A stretch of 64,000 bases of DNA from Rhodococcus sp. KBS0724 (GTDB lineage: Bacteria; Actinomycetota; Actinomycetes; Mycobacteriales; Mycobacteriaceae). Of this stretch, positions 46,308 through 55,900 are shown piece after piece. The stretch is taken from the NCBI RefSeq assembly GCF_005938745.2, contig NZ_VCBX02000001.1:3320001-3384000 (forward strand). Direction: 5' to 3'. Position 1 is the first letter of the stretch. Every line of letters starts with the position of its first letter. The notes beneath the pieces were generated by a model. That model did not search any database, was not told where the DNA came from, and worked only from the letters and a program-made list of their open reading frames with translations. A program made the position numbers and the translations under genes.

Positions 46308-46987
46308 CGCATCTCCATACGTAGTGGAAGTGTTTTCGCGGACGACAGACAGAGACCCTCCGCTATTTGCGCTTCGAGTCGATCACACATTTGTTTGCGG
46401 CCCGGCCTATTCACGAAAAATCGCGACAATTACCGCAAAGGATATTCACGGCCAATCGATCGAGCCGCTGCGAGTCCGTGTCGTAGAAGGCAACGCGGTG
46501 TTGGCGGAGTTCCAGTTCTCCGGGCGGGCCCAAACCGCCAGGCGCCACGTCATTTCCGGCGACAGTTCCATCTAAGACGATCCGATAAGCGGTTCGTGCG
46601 TGGGACCCACGTCACGTGAATCCGCAAAGATACGCGCTCAAACACGAGGCCAGCGAAGCCTGTCCCCGGCCGTATATCGAGGTTTCGCCGACGTCGCTCG
46701 CCGATTGTGCACACGCGCGCGTGATCAGCCCTGCGTGAACACAATTGCCGCGCGGCGATCGCCTGGACGATCTGCACTTCTCAATCTCGCCGGAACGATG
46801 TACCCGACATCACAGCGTGACCGTGCGACAAACGCAATAGCGCGCACATTTCGTTTTCTAGCCGGATTTGGCCGTCCGCCATGCAAAACTGACCCGTGCC
46901 GCCCACAATTCCACCCTGCTCCAAGCCGAACAGTGTCCAAGCCAGGTATCACCCTGCGCGGACCATCGAGCCGACGATGTCCCGAGC
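46308..46987. other. Intergenic stretch without a convincing gene
   Basis: The only candidate in these 680 bases is an 82-codon plus-strand frame from a GTG at 46330 to 46575 (VRVVEGNAVLAEFQFSGRA near the end), with no ribosome site. I leave it as unproven. No repeat or strong hairpin was seen. Confidence 0.4.
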
Positions 46988-47968
46988 ATGAGCGACTGTC
47001 CGGTGATTGCCTGGATGCTGGACTCGGACCCGGCGCTGCGTTGGCAGGTCGAGCGAGACATCGTCGGTGCCGCGCAGGACAGGTGGAAGGCGACCCGAGC
47101 GCGGGTAGCGACTGAGGGCTACGGTGCGCGGCTTCTCGCCTTGCAGGACTCCGACGGACAGTGGGCGGGCGGCTCGTTCCTGCCCTCCGACTTCGATGGG
47201 CTGGTCGCCGTCGGTGCGCAGCCGTGGACGGCGACGACGTGGACTCTGAACTCCCTGCGGGAGTGGGGACTCGATGCCGGAGTGCTGCGAGCGAGGCGGA
47301 CGGCAGAACTGCTCGCCGAGAATAGCCGGTGGGACTACAACGGTCTGCCTTATTGGGACGGCGAGGTCGACGCCTGCGTCAACGCATGGACAGTCGCAAA
47401 CGGGTTGTGGCTGGGTGCGGACGTCCGGGGCATCGTCAACTGGTTCCTCGAACATCAACTGGATGACGGCGGTTGGAACTGCGAGTGGGTGAACGGTGCA
47501 GAGCGCTCGTCCTTTCACTCCACGTTGAACAGTCTCAAAGGACTGCTGGCCCACGACATCGCGACTGGCGGCAGCGAGGAAACGCGTGCAGCCCGCCGGC
47601 GCGGCGAAGAATTCTTGTTGCAGCGCAAACTGTTTCGCAGACTCTCGACCGGAAAACCGGTTGCGCCGTGGGTCGACTGGTTCGCATACCCATCTCGGTG
47701 GCGATACAGCATCCTCAACGCCACCGATTACTTCCGCGAGGCGGCAGCGATCAACCTCGTCGAGCCGGATCCACGACTTGCTGAGGCGATCGGTCGCATC
47801 CGCGCTGCGCGCCAGCCGGACGGCACTTGGTTGCAAAACGGTGTAATGGCTGGCCAGGTCTGGTTCGACGTGGACGCCCCCGAAGGTGAACCGTCCAAGT
47901 GGCTGACGCTCATCGGCACGCGCGTGCTCGGCTGGTGGGACCAGACACTTCCGGCCGGAGGCGAGTAA
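46988..47968 (+). CDS. Terpenoid-cyclase/prenyltransferase-fold protein
   Basis: 326 residues of alpha-alpha toroid type. Repeats of the squalene-cyclase style are visible: LQDSDGQWAGGSFL, LEHQLDDGGWNCEW and IRAARQPDGTWLQNG, each a Q-x2-DG-x-W-like motif. The DxDD motif of a true squalene-hopene cyclase is not seen and the length is half of one, so it is probably not a triterpene cyclase. ATG at 46988 was chosen because upstream sequence is not protein-like. Role unknown. Confidence 0.75.
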   Translation: MSDCPVIAWMLDSDPALRWQVERDIVGAAQDRWKATRARVATEGYGARLLALQDSDGQWAGGSFLPSDFDGLVAVGAQPWTATTWTLNSLREWGLDAGVLRARRTAELLAENSRWDYNGLPYWDGEVDACVNAWTVANGLWLGADVRGIVNWFLEHQLDDGGWNCEWVNGAERSSFHSTLNSLKGLLAHDIATGGSEETRAARRRGEEFLLQRKLFRRLSTGKPVAPWVDWFAYPSRWRYSILNATDYFREAAAINLVEPDPRLAEAIGRIRAARQPDGTWLQNGVMAGQVWFDVDAPEGEPSKWLTLIGTRVLGWWDQTLPAGGE

Positions 47969-48224
47969 CTGCGTGGGCGCTCGCCGGATGGCCGGTGTTT
48001 CACTACGAATGGACAGCTCTTAGTGAAATTTCATAACGGGATATGCGAGATCATCACTCACGCACCAATCTGCCCGTTGCCGACTACTGTGGGCAAATGG
48101 AGTACAACGCAAGCGAGGAACGTCCTGCAGCGACACAGGCGCGTTCAGCACGCTGGATCAAAAGATCGCTCCGAAGGGTGGGATTTACTCTCCGAGGGCT
48201 GATGCAGGACCGGAAGCCGAGTCC

Positions 48225-48428
48225 TTACTCTTCCCTCGCCCCGCGCCATCCCGATGGATCACGCACTGCCGTAACTTCCTTCAACAGTAGCGGCGGATCA
48301 GGTGGGGCTCCGTAGACCACGTACACCCAACCTGTAGGGCGATAAGTGACCCGAACACGACGATTCACCTGATCGTCCACTCGGCGCCCGCCAGGTAAGG
48401 GCTTTCCGCCGTTGCTGCGCACACACAT
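48225..48428 (-). CDS. Possible small protein downstream of the pyrophosphatase-like gene
   Basis: 67 codons from an ATG at 48428, four bases after the stop of the preceding gene, which suggests an operon. Basic N-terminus, then RVRVTYRPTGWVYVVYGAPPDPP. No family recognised and no clear ribosome site. Confidence 0.35.
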   Translation of the reverse strand: MCVRSNGGKPLPGGRRVDDQVNRRVRVTYRPTGWVYVVYGAPPDPPLLLKEVTAVRDPSGWRGAREE

Positions 48429-48432
48429 GACG

Positions 48433-48789
48433 TCAGGGGCGCACTACCACGTGCCCGCCAATGTGCAGCACATCAACAAGGAATGCACGAACCTGCGCGG
48501 TTTCGTTGGGCGTGCAATTGAGAAGCAGTTTTATTTCAGCGTCTCGCTTCTCAGTATCGGCGGTGAGCAATACGGCATTCACTCCCACATCGGTGTCGGT
48601 ACCGACAAAAATGTCGATGCCATCACCGTCGCCGCCGTTTGTGCCGGCAAGGTATCCATAGTCGACGGGATAGACGGCATGTGGAATACGAGGATGGACA
48701 ACGCTTCTCGGGCGGTCAATGACAATGCTGGACGTTCTGACGAGTTCGTCGAGGGTGGCGAAGAACTGAATAGAACCTGAATCAGGCAT
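48433..48789 (-). CDS. Small inorganic-pyrophosphatase-like protein
   Basis: 118 residues related to family I pyrophosphatases: PRIPHAVYPVDYGYLAGTNGGDGDGIDIFVG corresponds to the substrate and metal-binding YPxDYGy-GT-x-DGdx-D region. It is much shorter than housekeeping Ppa (about 165-175 residues) and has Gly/Ile where Ppa has a third metal-binding Asp context. A divergent or specialised pyrophosphatase is likely; activity is uncertain. Confidence 0.7.
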   Translation of the reverse strand: MPDSGSIQFFATLDELVRTSSIVIDRPRSVVHPRIPHAVYPVDYGYLAGTNGGDGDGIDIFVGTDTDVGVNAVLLTADTEKRDAEIKLLLNCTPNETAQVRAFLVDVLHIGGHVVVRP

Positions 48790-48839
48790 GGCGGAAGTGT
48801 ATCAACGGTTGAGAATAGCCAGGAGTAGCGACTTTCAAC

Positions 48840-49409
48840 TCATCGCCGTCTGGGATGAGGGCCAACCACGAGGTCAACAAGCTTCTCGATATCAACGGCA
48901 GGTTCGGTGTGCTGTGAAACCGCAGCAAGGCGAATGGGAGAAACCAAGGCTGCAAGGACAGTGTCTGGATCGAGATCCCGAGCAAGCTCACCCCGCTCGA
49001 TTCCTCGCCGGATCATTTCACCTGCGGCATCAAATCGACTGCGCCAGAATAGTTTTCTTGCCATCAGGACTTGCTCGTCATTGGTTGACATGACACCGGT
49101 TCGCGACAATGCGAGTCCCAAAGGTGTCGCAAGCCAATCCCGGAGATGTATCGCAAACTCGAGAAAGTCGGTACGAACTGATCCGGTGTCTGGAATATCC
49201 AACCCAGAGTCAGTGAATTCACTCAGGGCGTCGATGATGACCGCGTCGACGGTCTTCCATCGACGGTAGATCGAGGTCGGATGCACATCGGCGTCGGCAG
49301 CGATTCCTGCGATCGTGACCGCCTCAGGCCCGAGTGCTGCGACCTGGCGGACCGTTGCGTTGATCACGGCCACTCGTACGGCGACACCTCGCTGCTTCAT
49401 ATCTCCCAT
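48840..49409 (-). CDS. TetR-family regulator
   Basis: About 190 residues. The HTH near the N-terminus reads AVTIAGIAADADVHPTSIYRRWKTVDAVI; the remainder is an all-helical ligand domain. I chose the ATG at 49409; ATGs at 49424 and 49400 are alternatives. It is divergent from the small membrane-peptide cassette and an inverted repeat lies between them, so it probably represses both directions. Confidence 0.9.
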   Translation of the reverse strand: MGDMKQRGVAVRVAVINATVRQVAALGPEAVTIAGIAADADVHPTSIYRRWKTVDAVIIDALSEFTDSGLDIPDTGSVRTDFLEFAIHLRDWLATPLGLALSRTGVMSTNDEQVLMARKLFWRSRFDAAGEMIRRGIERGELARDLDPDTVLAALVSPIRLAAVSQHTEPAVDIEKLVDLVVGPHPRRR

Positions 49410-49438
49410 TGTGCCAAGTCTCATCTTCCGAAATTATC

Positions 49439-49453
49439 GCAACTGATTGTTGC
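49439..49453. promoter_or_regulatory. Inverted repeat, likely TetR operator
   Basis: GCAAC-TGATT-GTTGC, perfect 5-base arms, extended by TA/TA pairs outside. It sits in the AT-rich gap between the TetR gene and the 33-residue membrane peptide gene, about 50 bases before that start. Confidence 0.55.
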
Positions 49454-49500
49454 TATATTTTCGAGGAGAGAGAATTTGATGCGAAAAAGGAGATCTTGAC

Positions 49501-49602
49501 GTGGTCACATTTTTTGAGGTGCTGTTCGTTATTGCATCCATCGCAATGCTCTGGTTCACGGCGTACGTCATCTATCGGCTACTCACCGAAGAGCGTTTGT
49601 GA
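49501..49602 (+). CDS. 33-residue single-span membrane peptide
   Basis: GTG at 49501 preceded by AAGGAG 8 bases upstream opens a 33-codon frame ending TGA at 49600-49602. The peptide has one hydrophobic helix (FFEVLFVIASIAMLWFTAYV) and a short polar end YRLLTEERL. The shape recalls KdpF-type small subunits (which end in a PERF-like tail), but no KdpA follows. Its stop overlaps the GTG of the next gene as GTGA, so both are translated together. Too short for routine gene finders. Confidence 0.75.
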   Translation: MVTFFEVLFVIASIAMLWFTAYVIYRLLTEERL

Positions 49603-50150
49603 CGTATCGAGGCAAGGTGGGACGGGCTCTTCGGGCGGTGTTATCGCCAGAAGTTCCCCGCCTCAGCATCGCTAGACGAATACTGAGTGTTGTGGACAAA
49701 CCCCCGAGTGAGCCTGATCGCAACACCAAACCTGAACTCCTTGAACTGCTGACCGAGCTGAAATGTCGCGAGCCGATCTTCCACCACCCAGAACTGGGCA
49801 CCACGGGGGAGGATTTCAACCGGCTTACCGACCCGGACTTCTGGGAGATCGGAGCATCCGGCCACCGCTACAGTCGCGAGTACGTCTGGTCGGTCCTCGA
49901 GCAGCGATACACGGCAGATCCCACCGACCAACAGGGCGGCGGCTGGGAAACCAGCGAGTTTCAACTACGAGAGATCGCGCCGACGTATCTGCTGACCTAC
50001 GCGCTTCTGCACGATGCCAAGCTCACCCGCAGGGCAACCATTTGGCAACGGAGCGAAGCTGACTGGACGATTCTGTACCACCAGGGAACTCTGGTCTCCG
50101 ATCCAGTGCATCATCGCCGAGAACCCGAACTCAAGATGCAGGCACAGTAA
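49599..50150 (+). CDS. DUF4440-like (NTF2-fold) protein
   Basis: 183 residues. The central part (about 45-175) reads as a DUF4440 protein of the NTF2-like fold: LLELLTELKCREPIFHH, then LTDPDFWEIGASGHRYSREYVWSVL and a run of strands (YLLTYALLHD, ADWTILYHQGTLV). About 45 basic residues precede it, so the true start could be later, but GTG at 49599 overlaps the membrane peptide stop, a typical coupling signal. Function unknown; controlled by the adjacent TetR gene by inference. Confidence 0.75.
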   Translation: MTYRGKVGRALRAVLSPEVPRLSIARRILSVVDKPPSEPDRNTKPELLELLTELKCREPIFHHPELGTTGEDFNRLTDPDFWEIGASGHRYSREYVWSVLEQRYTADPTDQQGGGWETSEFQLREIAPTYLLTYALLHDAKLTRRATIWQRSEADWTILYHQGTLVSDPVHHRREPELKMQAQ

Positions 50151-50203
50151 CCTGACGCGCTGATTTCATCACTGCTGAACGGATCAATAGCTAGGCTCAC
50201 GGT

Positions 50204-51076
50204 ATGACACGACAGGTAAGTGCATGGGGTGGCGCGCTATGGCTGAGCCCGAACCATCGCAAAGAAGCACTCGATGCAGCTCGCGAACTGGAAGAGTTGG
50301 GTTACACACGGCTCTGGACGTCGGGCGGCTTCGGAGAAGGCCTCCCCGAAGTTTACGAAGAAGTGCTGTCCGCGACAACGCGAATCGGTGTCGCCAGTGG
50401 CATTGCCAGTATCTGGCATGCCGAGCCCACTGAAACCGCCCACGTTGTCAGCGCACTCGAACGCAAATACCCGGGCCGCTTTCTGCTCGGAGTGGGAACC
50501 AGCCACGCACCGATCGTCGATGTAAAGGCTCAACACACCTACACCAAGCCCTACACCCACATGGTTCAGTACCTCGACGCCCTGGACGCCGCACCGGAAC
50601 CGGTCCCCTCCAGTCGCCGAGTCTTGGCGGCTCTCGGCCCTCGCATGCTCAAGCTGTCGGCGGCACGATCTGCAGGAGCGCACCCGTACTTCGTCCCGCC
50701 AGAACACACAGCCCTCGCACGACAGATCCTCGGAACCGAGCCACTGCTCGCGCCTGAAGTTGCCGTTGTCCTCGAAGAAGACGAAGCCGTTGCGCGTGGG
50801 ATCGCCCGCGAATACATGCGCGGCTATCTGTCGTTGCCGAACTATTCGGACAACCTCCGCCGTCTCGGCTACACCGACAAAGATTTGTTGAACGGCGGCA
50901 GCGACGCCCTGATGGACAAGCTCATCCCGTGGGGTGGCCTCGAACGTGTCTGCGCCGGCATCGAAGCTCACTACGAAGCTGGCGCCGACGAAGTCGCCAT
51001 CCAGGTACTCACCGCCGACGCGACTGCTTTCCCCGCCGCTGAATATCGGAATCTCGCGACGGCATTGATCGCCTGA
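50204..51076 (+). CDS. F420-dependent LLM-class oxidoreductase
   Basis: 290 residues of the luciferase-like fold, TIGR03620-type F420 family: LEELGYTRLWTSGGFGEG, ATTRIGVASGIASIWHAEP, ALERKYPGRFLLGVGTSHAP, and VLAALGPRMLKLSAARSAGAHPYF. Such enzymes use reduced coenzyme F420 made by mycolata to reduce diverse substrates. ATG at 50204. Confidence 0.9.
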   Translation: MTRQVSAWGGALWLSPNHRKEALDAARELEELGYTRLWTSGGFGEGLPEVYEEVLSATTRIGVASGIASIWHAEPTETAHVVSALERKYPGRFLLGVGTSHAPIVDVKAQHTYTKPYTHMVQYLDALDAAPEPVPSSRRVLAALGPRMLKLSAARSAGAHPYFVPPEHTALARQILGTEPLLAPEVAVVLEEDEAVARGIAREYMRGYLSLPNYSDNLRRLGYTDKDLLNGGSDALMDKLIPWGGLERVCAGIEAHYEAGADEVAIQVLTADATAFPAAEYRNLATALIA

Positions 51077-51083
51077 CGGTCAC

Positions 51084-51638
51084 CTAAAATGCTTGCACGA
51101 ACGTGTACCAATCTCCGTCGAATTCCTGGTAGCCGATGTCGCCGTCATGTCTGGGGTCGCCGAGGTACGGTGCGCCGTCCGGCAGGTATGCCAGGCCAAT
51201 CGAATTGATCAGCCCGCCTTCGATGTAGAACAGACACCCATTGTCTACTGACTCGATTCGCCGAACCTGATACGCGCCTATTCGCCGGTCGGTCGACGAC
51301 GTCGAGCATTCCTGTGCTTCGGCAGCCAGTGAGCCCTTCGACGCCATGAACGCCACTCGCGACGGTACGGACAGCATCACCAGTGCGCCCGTGACGAGTA
51401 CAAGTCCCGGCGCAATGAGACTCCACCGCAATGCTCGAAATTTGAACCAGCCAATCACGCTGAGTATCAACCACACTGCACCCAGGACGGCGAGTACGAC
51501 TATGGCGAGTGCAAAGTACACATACGAAACAAGTGGGACAACACTCCACAGAACAAGACCACAAGCGCCGGCAACGAGCAGCGCTGTGATCCCGGCGAGC
51601 ACGGTCCACCAGTCCGCCGGGCCCGCATTTTCGCTCAT
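51084..51638 (-). CDS. Membrane-anchored hypothetical protein (184 aa)
   Basis: Three hydrophobic segments in the first half (ITALLVAGACGLVLWSVV, YFALAIVVLAVLGAVWLIL, LIAPGLVLVTGALVML), then a C-terminal domain with two cysteines (QECSTSS, DNGCLFY), likely outside the membrane. Convergent with the F420 enzyme, 7 bases apart. Function unknown. Confidence 0.75.
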   Translation of the reverse strand: MSENAGPADWWTVLAGITALLVAGACGLVLWSVVPLVSYVYFALAIVVLAVLGAVWLILSVIGWFKFRALRWSLIAPGLVLVTGALVMLSVPSRVAFMASKGSLAAEAQECSTSSTDRRIGAYQVRRIESVDNGCLFYIEGGLINSIGLAYLPDGAPYLGDPRHDGDIGYQEFDGDWYTFVQAF

Positions 51639-51787
51639 CTACCGACTCTGACATAGGAAGATGCACACAGTGCCGAAACAGGACACATCGCTCCAAGCGT
51701 GAGCGGTGTAAAAAGCACTTCGTCGTCACTAACGTGGAATTCGGAGCGATCACGGCTCGCTCCCCTACCGACGCGAAGGAGGATCAC

Positions 51788-52260
51788 GTGAGCACCATCG
51801 AAAGTCAACCAGAGGCCACACAACGACTGTCCGTCAGCGACGTAGACCCCGAGGCGTACAAAGGCATGCTGGCTATCGAGAAATATGTCCACGCCGGAGA
51901 CCTCGAACCGAAAACCCTCCATCTCCTGAAAATCCGTGCCTCGCAGATCAACGGCTGCGCCTACTGCCTCGACATTCACACGACCGAATCTCGAAAAGAT
52001 GGCGAAGATCAACGCCGATTGGACGTGTTATCAGCGTGGCGAGAAGCGTCGTCATGGTTCACCGAGGCTGAGCAAGCAGTCCTGGAGTTTACGGAACAGG
52101 TGACGCTGATAGGAAAGGCGGCGTGTCCGATGAAGTATGGACGCGCGTGCGTGCGTCGTACACCGAAAATCAGATTGTTCGCCTGCTGATGGCAATCTCA
52201 GCGATCAACGTATGGAACCGTCTGGCTATCTCGACTCATCAAGAACTTGCGTCGCTTTAA
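51788..52260 (+). pseudogene. AhpD-like carboxymuconolactone decarboxylase family gene with a frameshift
   Basis: GTG at 51788 behind GAAGGAGG starts a typical AhpD-family protein: LHLLKIRASQINGCAYCLDIHTTES with the CxxCxxxH redox centre. After VTLIGK (about 52117) the frame leaves the family pattern and ends at 52189. In the next frame the expected C-terminus continues unbroken to a TAA at 52260 (GGVSDEVWTRVRA, LLMAISAINVWNRLAISTHQ). One G appears to be missing around 52115-52121. Either a recent inactivating mutation or a sequencing error. Confidence 0.85.
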
Positions 52261-52392
52261 TGCCTCGGGGGATGTGAAAAACCGTGCAGCGCGGAACGCG
52301 GAGATTTGACGCGAAAAGGTTCCACATTCAAGCATGAAATTCGAAAGTGGGGCTGTATTAGAATTTTCGCCGACGTGCTGCCAACGACAGTT

Positions 52393-52431
52393 GGTGCTGC
52401 GTACACCCATTTTGTGGGCATACGCAGCACC
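52393..52431. terminator. Strong hairpin downstream of the 32-residue peptide gene
   Basis: GGTGCTGCGTA..CCCA, a short T-rich loop, then TGGG..TACGCAGCACC: 11 plus 4 paired bases with one small internal loop. It lies 15 bases after the stop of the minus-strand peptide gene at 52446 and probably ends its transcript and that of the AhpD-like gene arriving from the other side. Confidence 0.7.
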
Positions 52432-52445
52432 ATTCATCACTGACT

Positions 52446-52544
52446 TTATTCAGGGGTCTCCGGCGACTCGGATGAGAAGGAATCCACGAACGCGATCAAC
52501 TTTTGCAACACTGCCGAGATATCGAAATCTTCCAAACTTCCCAT
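52446..52544 (-). CDS. 32-residue acidic amphipathic peptide
   Basis: ATG at 52544 with GAAGGGAAG 7 bases upstream opens a 32-codon frame ending TAA. The peptide is acidic and could form an amphipathic helix (LEDFDISAVLQKLIAFVDSF) followed by a Ser/Glu/Pro tail; it has no signal peptide. Size, acidity and helix recall the tiny cell-wall porins of corynebacteria (PorA/PorH), but that is only resemblance. Surrounded by AT-rich non-coding DNA and followed by a strong hairpin. Confidence 0.55.
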   Translation of the reverse strand: MGSLEDFDISAVLQKLIAFVDSFSSESPETPE

Positions 52545-52981
52545 TTCAATCTTCCCTTCGTGGTGAGGTTGAATCAAATCCTTACAACACCGAACGTAGA
52601 TCATGTTTTGTCATCGCGCACGCCAACTCAGCCGAGAAGGCGAAACTACGACAATCAGCAAGACGTCGGTTAATTTAGCGCATACAGCCTGCTCAGACGA
52701 CTGTAATCCGCACATTAATCCCACCTGAAATGCATGGTGAATAAATTCAAGCTAATCTTCGGAAAAGTTTATCGGAACCCGCGTGTCGGAATCTTTCGAA
52801 CATCAACAACACGCGGCAACACGTCCAGCTCTGCCACTCATTCCGGAATATCCGATACCGTGAAGAGAACCGCACTGCCGGAGGGAGCGAGATTGGAAAT
52901 CTGCGCACACACTTCGACGCCTGAAACGAGCGAAGTCCTGACTACGTTGATCCATTCGCCCACATCGTCTGTGCAGCTGCC
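52545..52981. other. AT-rich intergenic stretch
   Basis: About 440 bases, lower in GC than the flanks. It should contain the promoter of the 32-residue peptide gene (minus) and of the phosphorylase fusion (plus). A second tiny minus-strand frame with an AGGTGGG site (starting near 52713) exists but has no protein character. Nothing else supported. Confidence 0.4.
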
Positions 52982-55900
52982 ATGACGGTCTGGCATGCGG
53001 ACGGAACTCCTCGGGCGTCGATTGTCATCGACGGCAAGGTCTTGCGAGCCATCTTGTTCGACATGGACGGAGTGGTCACCGACACCGCCAAAGTTCACCT
53101 CGCAGCCTGGCGTCGACTCTTCCACTACCTGTCTGAACGAGGTGGGGTCGGCGACGTGGAACTCAGCGACCGCGACTACCGGCAGTACATCGACGGCAAA
53201 GAACGAGCTCGAGGGCTGCAGTCGTATCTCACGTCGCGCGATGTGGTTCTCCCGCTGGGAAATTCGGATGACTCTCCGGACACGGTTACCATCAACAGTC
53301 TTCTCCGTCGCAAGAACTCGTACTTCCTCGAGGAGCTTGCTCGACATCGCGTCGACGTGATTATTCCTACGGTTCGATGGATTCAGCAGTTGCGGTCGGC
53401 CGGCGTCTACACAGCGATTGTCTCGGCAAGCAGAAATGCGAAGTTCGTACTCGACAGCGCCCACCTCGCGGATCTCTTTGACATCCGCCTTGACGGCATC
53501 GACGCGGCGAAGCTGGGATTATCGGGAAAACCGAACCCCGACACCTATCTGGAAGCTGCGGCGCGCCTGTCCGTCCCCGCAGCTGAGTGTGTTGTCGTCG
53601 AGGATGCGACCGCCGGAATCCGCGCTGCCCATTCTGGCGGCTTCGGTATGTGTGTCGGCCTTGGACCGGCCGAGAATGTTGCAAACTTAACTGACAGTGG
53701 AGCCGATCTCGTGGTCTCCGACGTCAGCGAGATCGACTACCACTTCGTCACCGCTGCGCCGGTAGAGGGCGACAACCACGATGCTGCGTGCGAGCTGTGC
53801 ACTGATGGCGCCGACCCATCCTGGTCCCTCGAATACCGTGGCCTCAGCCCAGACACCGCTGGAGTCAGGGAAGCGCTGTTGACACAAGGAAACGGCTATT
53901 TCGCCACACGCGGTGCGCTCTCGGAATCGAACGACGACGGCGTGCACTACCCCGGCGCGTACGTCGCTGGGTGCTACAACCGATTGATATCGGAGGTGGC
54001 CGGTAGATCTCGCGAGGACGAGAGTGCCGTCAATATTCCGAATTGGACGGTATTTACCGTGGCTGGACCGGACGGAGAATGGCTCGGGAGCGGGTCCCAT
54101 CTGATCGATCACCACCATGAAGAGTTCGATCTACGCAGCGGGACGCTTCGCCGCGAAACGACTTTCCGCGACATCGCCGGCCGTGTGACCAGAATTCGCC
54201 AACGACGATTCGTCTCGATGGCCGATCCTCACCTCGCAGCAATCAGCACGACGATCATCCCCCAGAACTGGGACGGCACTGTCCATGTCCGTTCGGGAAT
54301 CAACACAGATGTGTGCAACAACAATGTCCCGGACTATTCCTTGCTGGCAAATCGTCATCACTCTGTGGTTTCCGCAGAAGCTGTTGATCACGAACGTGTT
54401 TCATCGACCGTCGAAACGTCGACGTCGCATATCCGTGTGTCGCAATGTGAACGGCTGAGAGTGCGACTCGACGACGGGTCGACGCCGCGACACACACGGC
54501 GTATGAATGTCAGCGACGGTGCCGTCACACAGGTAGTCACATACACGGCGTCGGCGGGACAGCCCGTTATCTTCGAAAAGACCATGTCACTCTTCACATC
54601 TCGTGACCGTGCGACGGTGGAACCTGAACACGCGGCACGTGAACACGCAATCGATGCCGCCGATCACAGCGAATTGTTCCGCCGACATTGCATTGCATGG
54701 GATCTTCTGTGGCACAAATTTGCCATCAGACTGGGCTCCGATGTCACGACATCGTTGGCTGCCAACGTTCTGATCGTTCACGTACTCCAGACATTGTCCA
54801 CACACACCATTGATCTCGATGTGGGCGTCCCGGCGCGAGGACTGCACGGCGAGGCCTACCGCGGGCACGTGTTCTGGGACGAATTGTTTGTCACGCCGAT
54901 CCTGACGCTGCGTCTACCCGAATTGACACGATCTTTGCTCCTGTATCGAAGTCGCCGACTACAACAGGCACAACGCAACGCCAAAAAGCTAGACCACGAT
55001 GGCGCACTATTCCCTTGGCAGAGCGGCAGCGATGGACGCGAGGAAACTCCTTCAGCATTGTTCAATCCTCGTTCCGAGCGCTGGATGCCCGACAATTCTC
55101 GACGTCAGCATCACGTCAACCTCGCTGTCGCATACAACGTGTGGCAATACTGGCAAACAACCACCGATCTCGAATTTCTCAGGAATCACGCAGTTGAACT
55201 TCTCGTCGAGAATGCACGATTTTGGATCAGTCGAGCGGAATACGACGCCACCGACGACCGATACGACATCCGGGGCGTCATGGGACCGGATGAATTCCAT
55301 GACGGCTATCCGGACCGTCCCGGCGAAGGCATCGACAACAACACGTACGTCAACATCATGACGCAGTGGTCACTGATGCGCGCGCTCGACGCAGTCGAGA
55401 TACTCGGCCGCACGAGCCGATCCATCACCGATGATCTCGAGGTCACCGAAGCCGAGTTGGCTACCTGGGAGAAAATGAGTCGACGCCTGCGCCTCGCTTT
55501 CCTTCCGAATGGTCTGCTCGCGCAATTCGAGGGTTTCGACGCCCTCAAGGAACTCGACTGGGCGGACTACCGTTCCCGGTACATCGATATCGGTCGGCTC
55601 GATCTCATCCTCGAAGCCGAGAGCGACTCCACCGTTCACTACAAGGCCTCGAAACAAGCCGACACACTCATGCTGCTCTATATCTTTTCCGCCGAGGAAC
55701 TCACTGATCTGATCGCACGGTTGGGTTACCCATTCGATCCGTCGTCGATTCCGTCCACGATCGATTACTACCTGTCCCGCACTACGCACGGATCGACTCT
55801 CAGCCGAATCGCACATACCTGGGTGCTGGTGCGAGGCAACCGTTCGCAGTCATGGGACATGCTTCGTAGCGCGCTCGCGTCGGATCTCTCGGACACCCAG

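Noticed and set aside
46949..47836. 295-codon minus-strand frame
   Set aside because: Antisense of the terpenoid-cyclase-fold gene, which has recognisable repeats.
48043..48315. 90-codon plus-strand frame
   Set aside because: No ribosome site or motif and it overlaps a better-placed minus-strand candidate.
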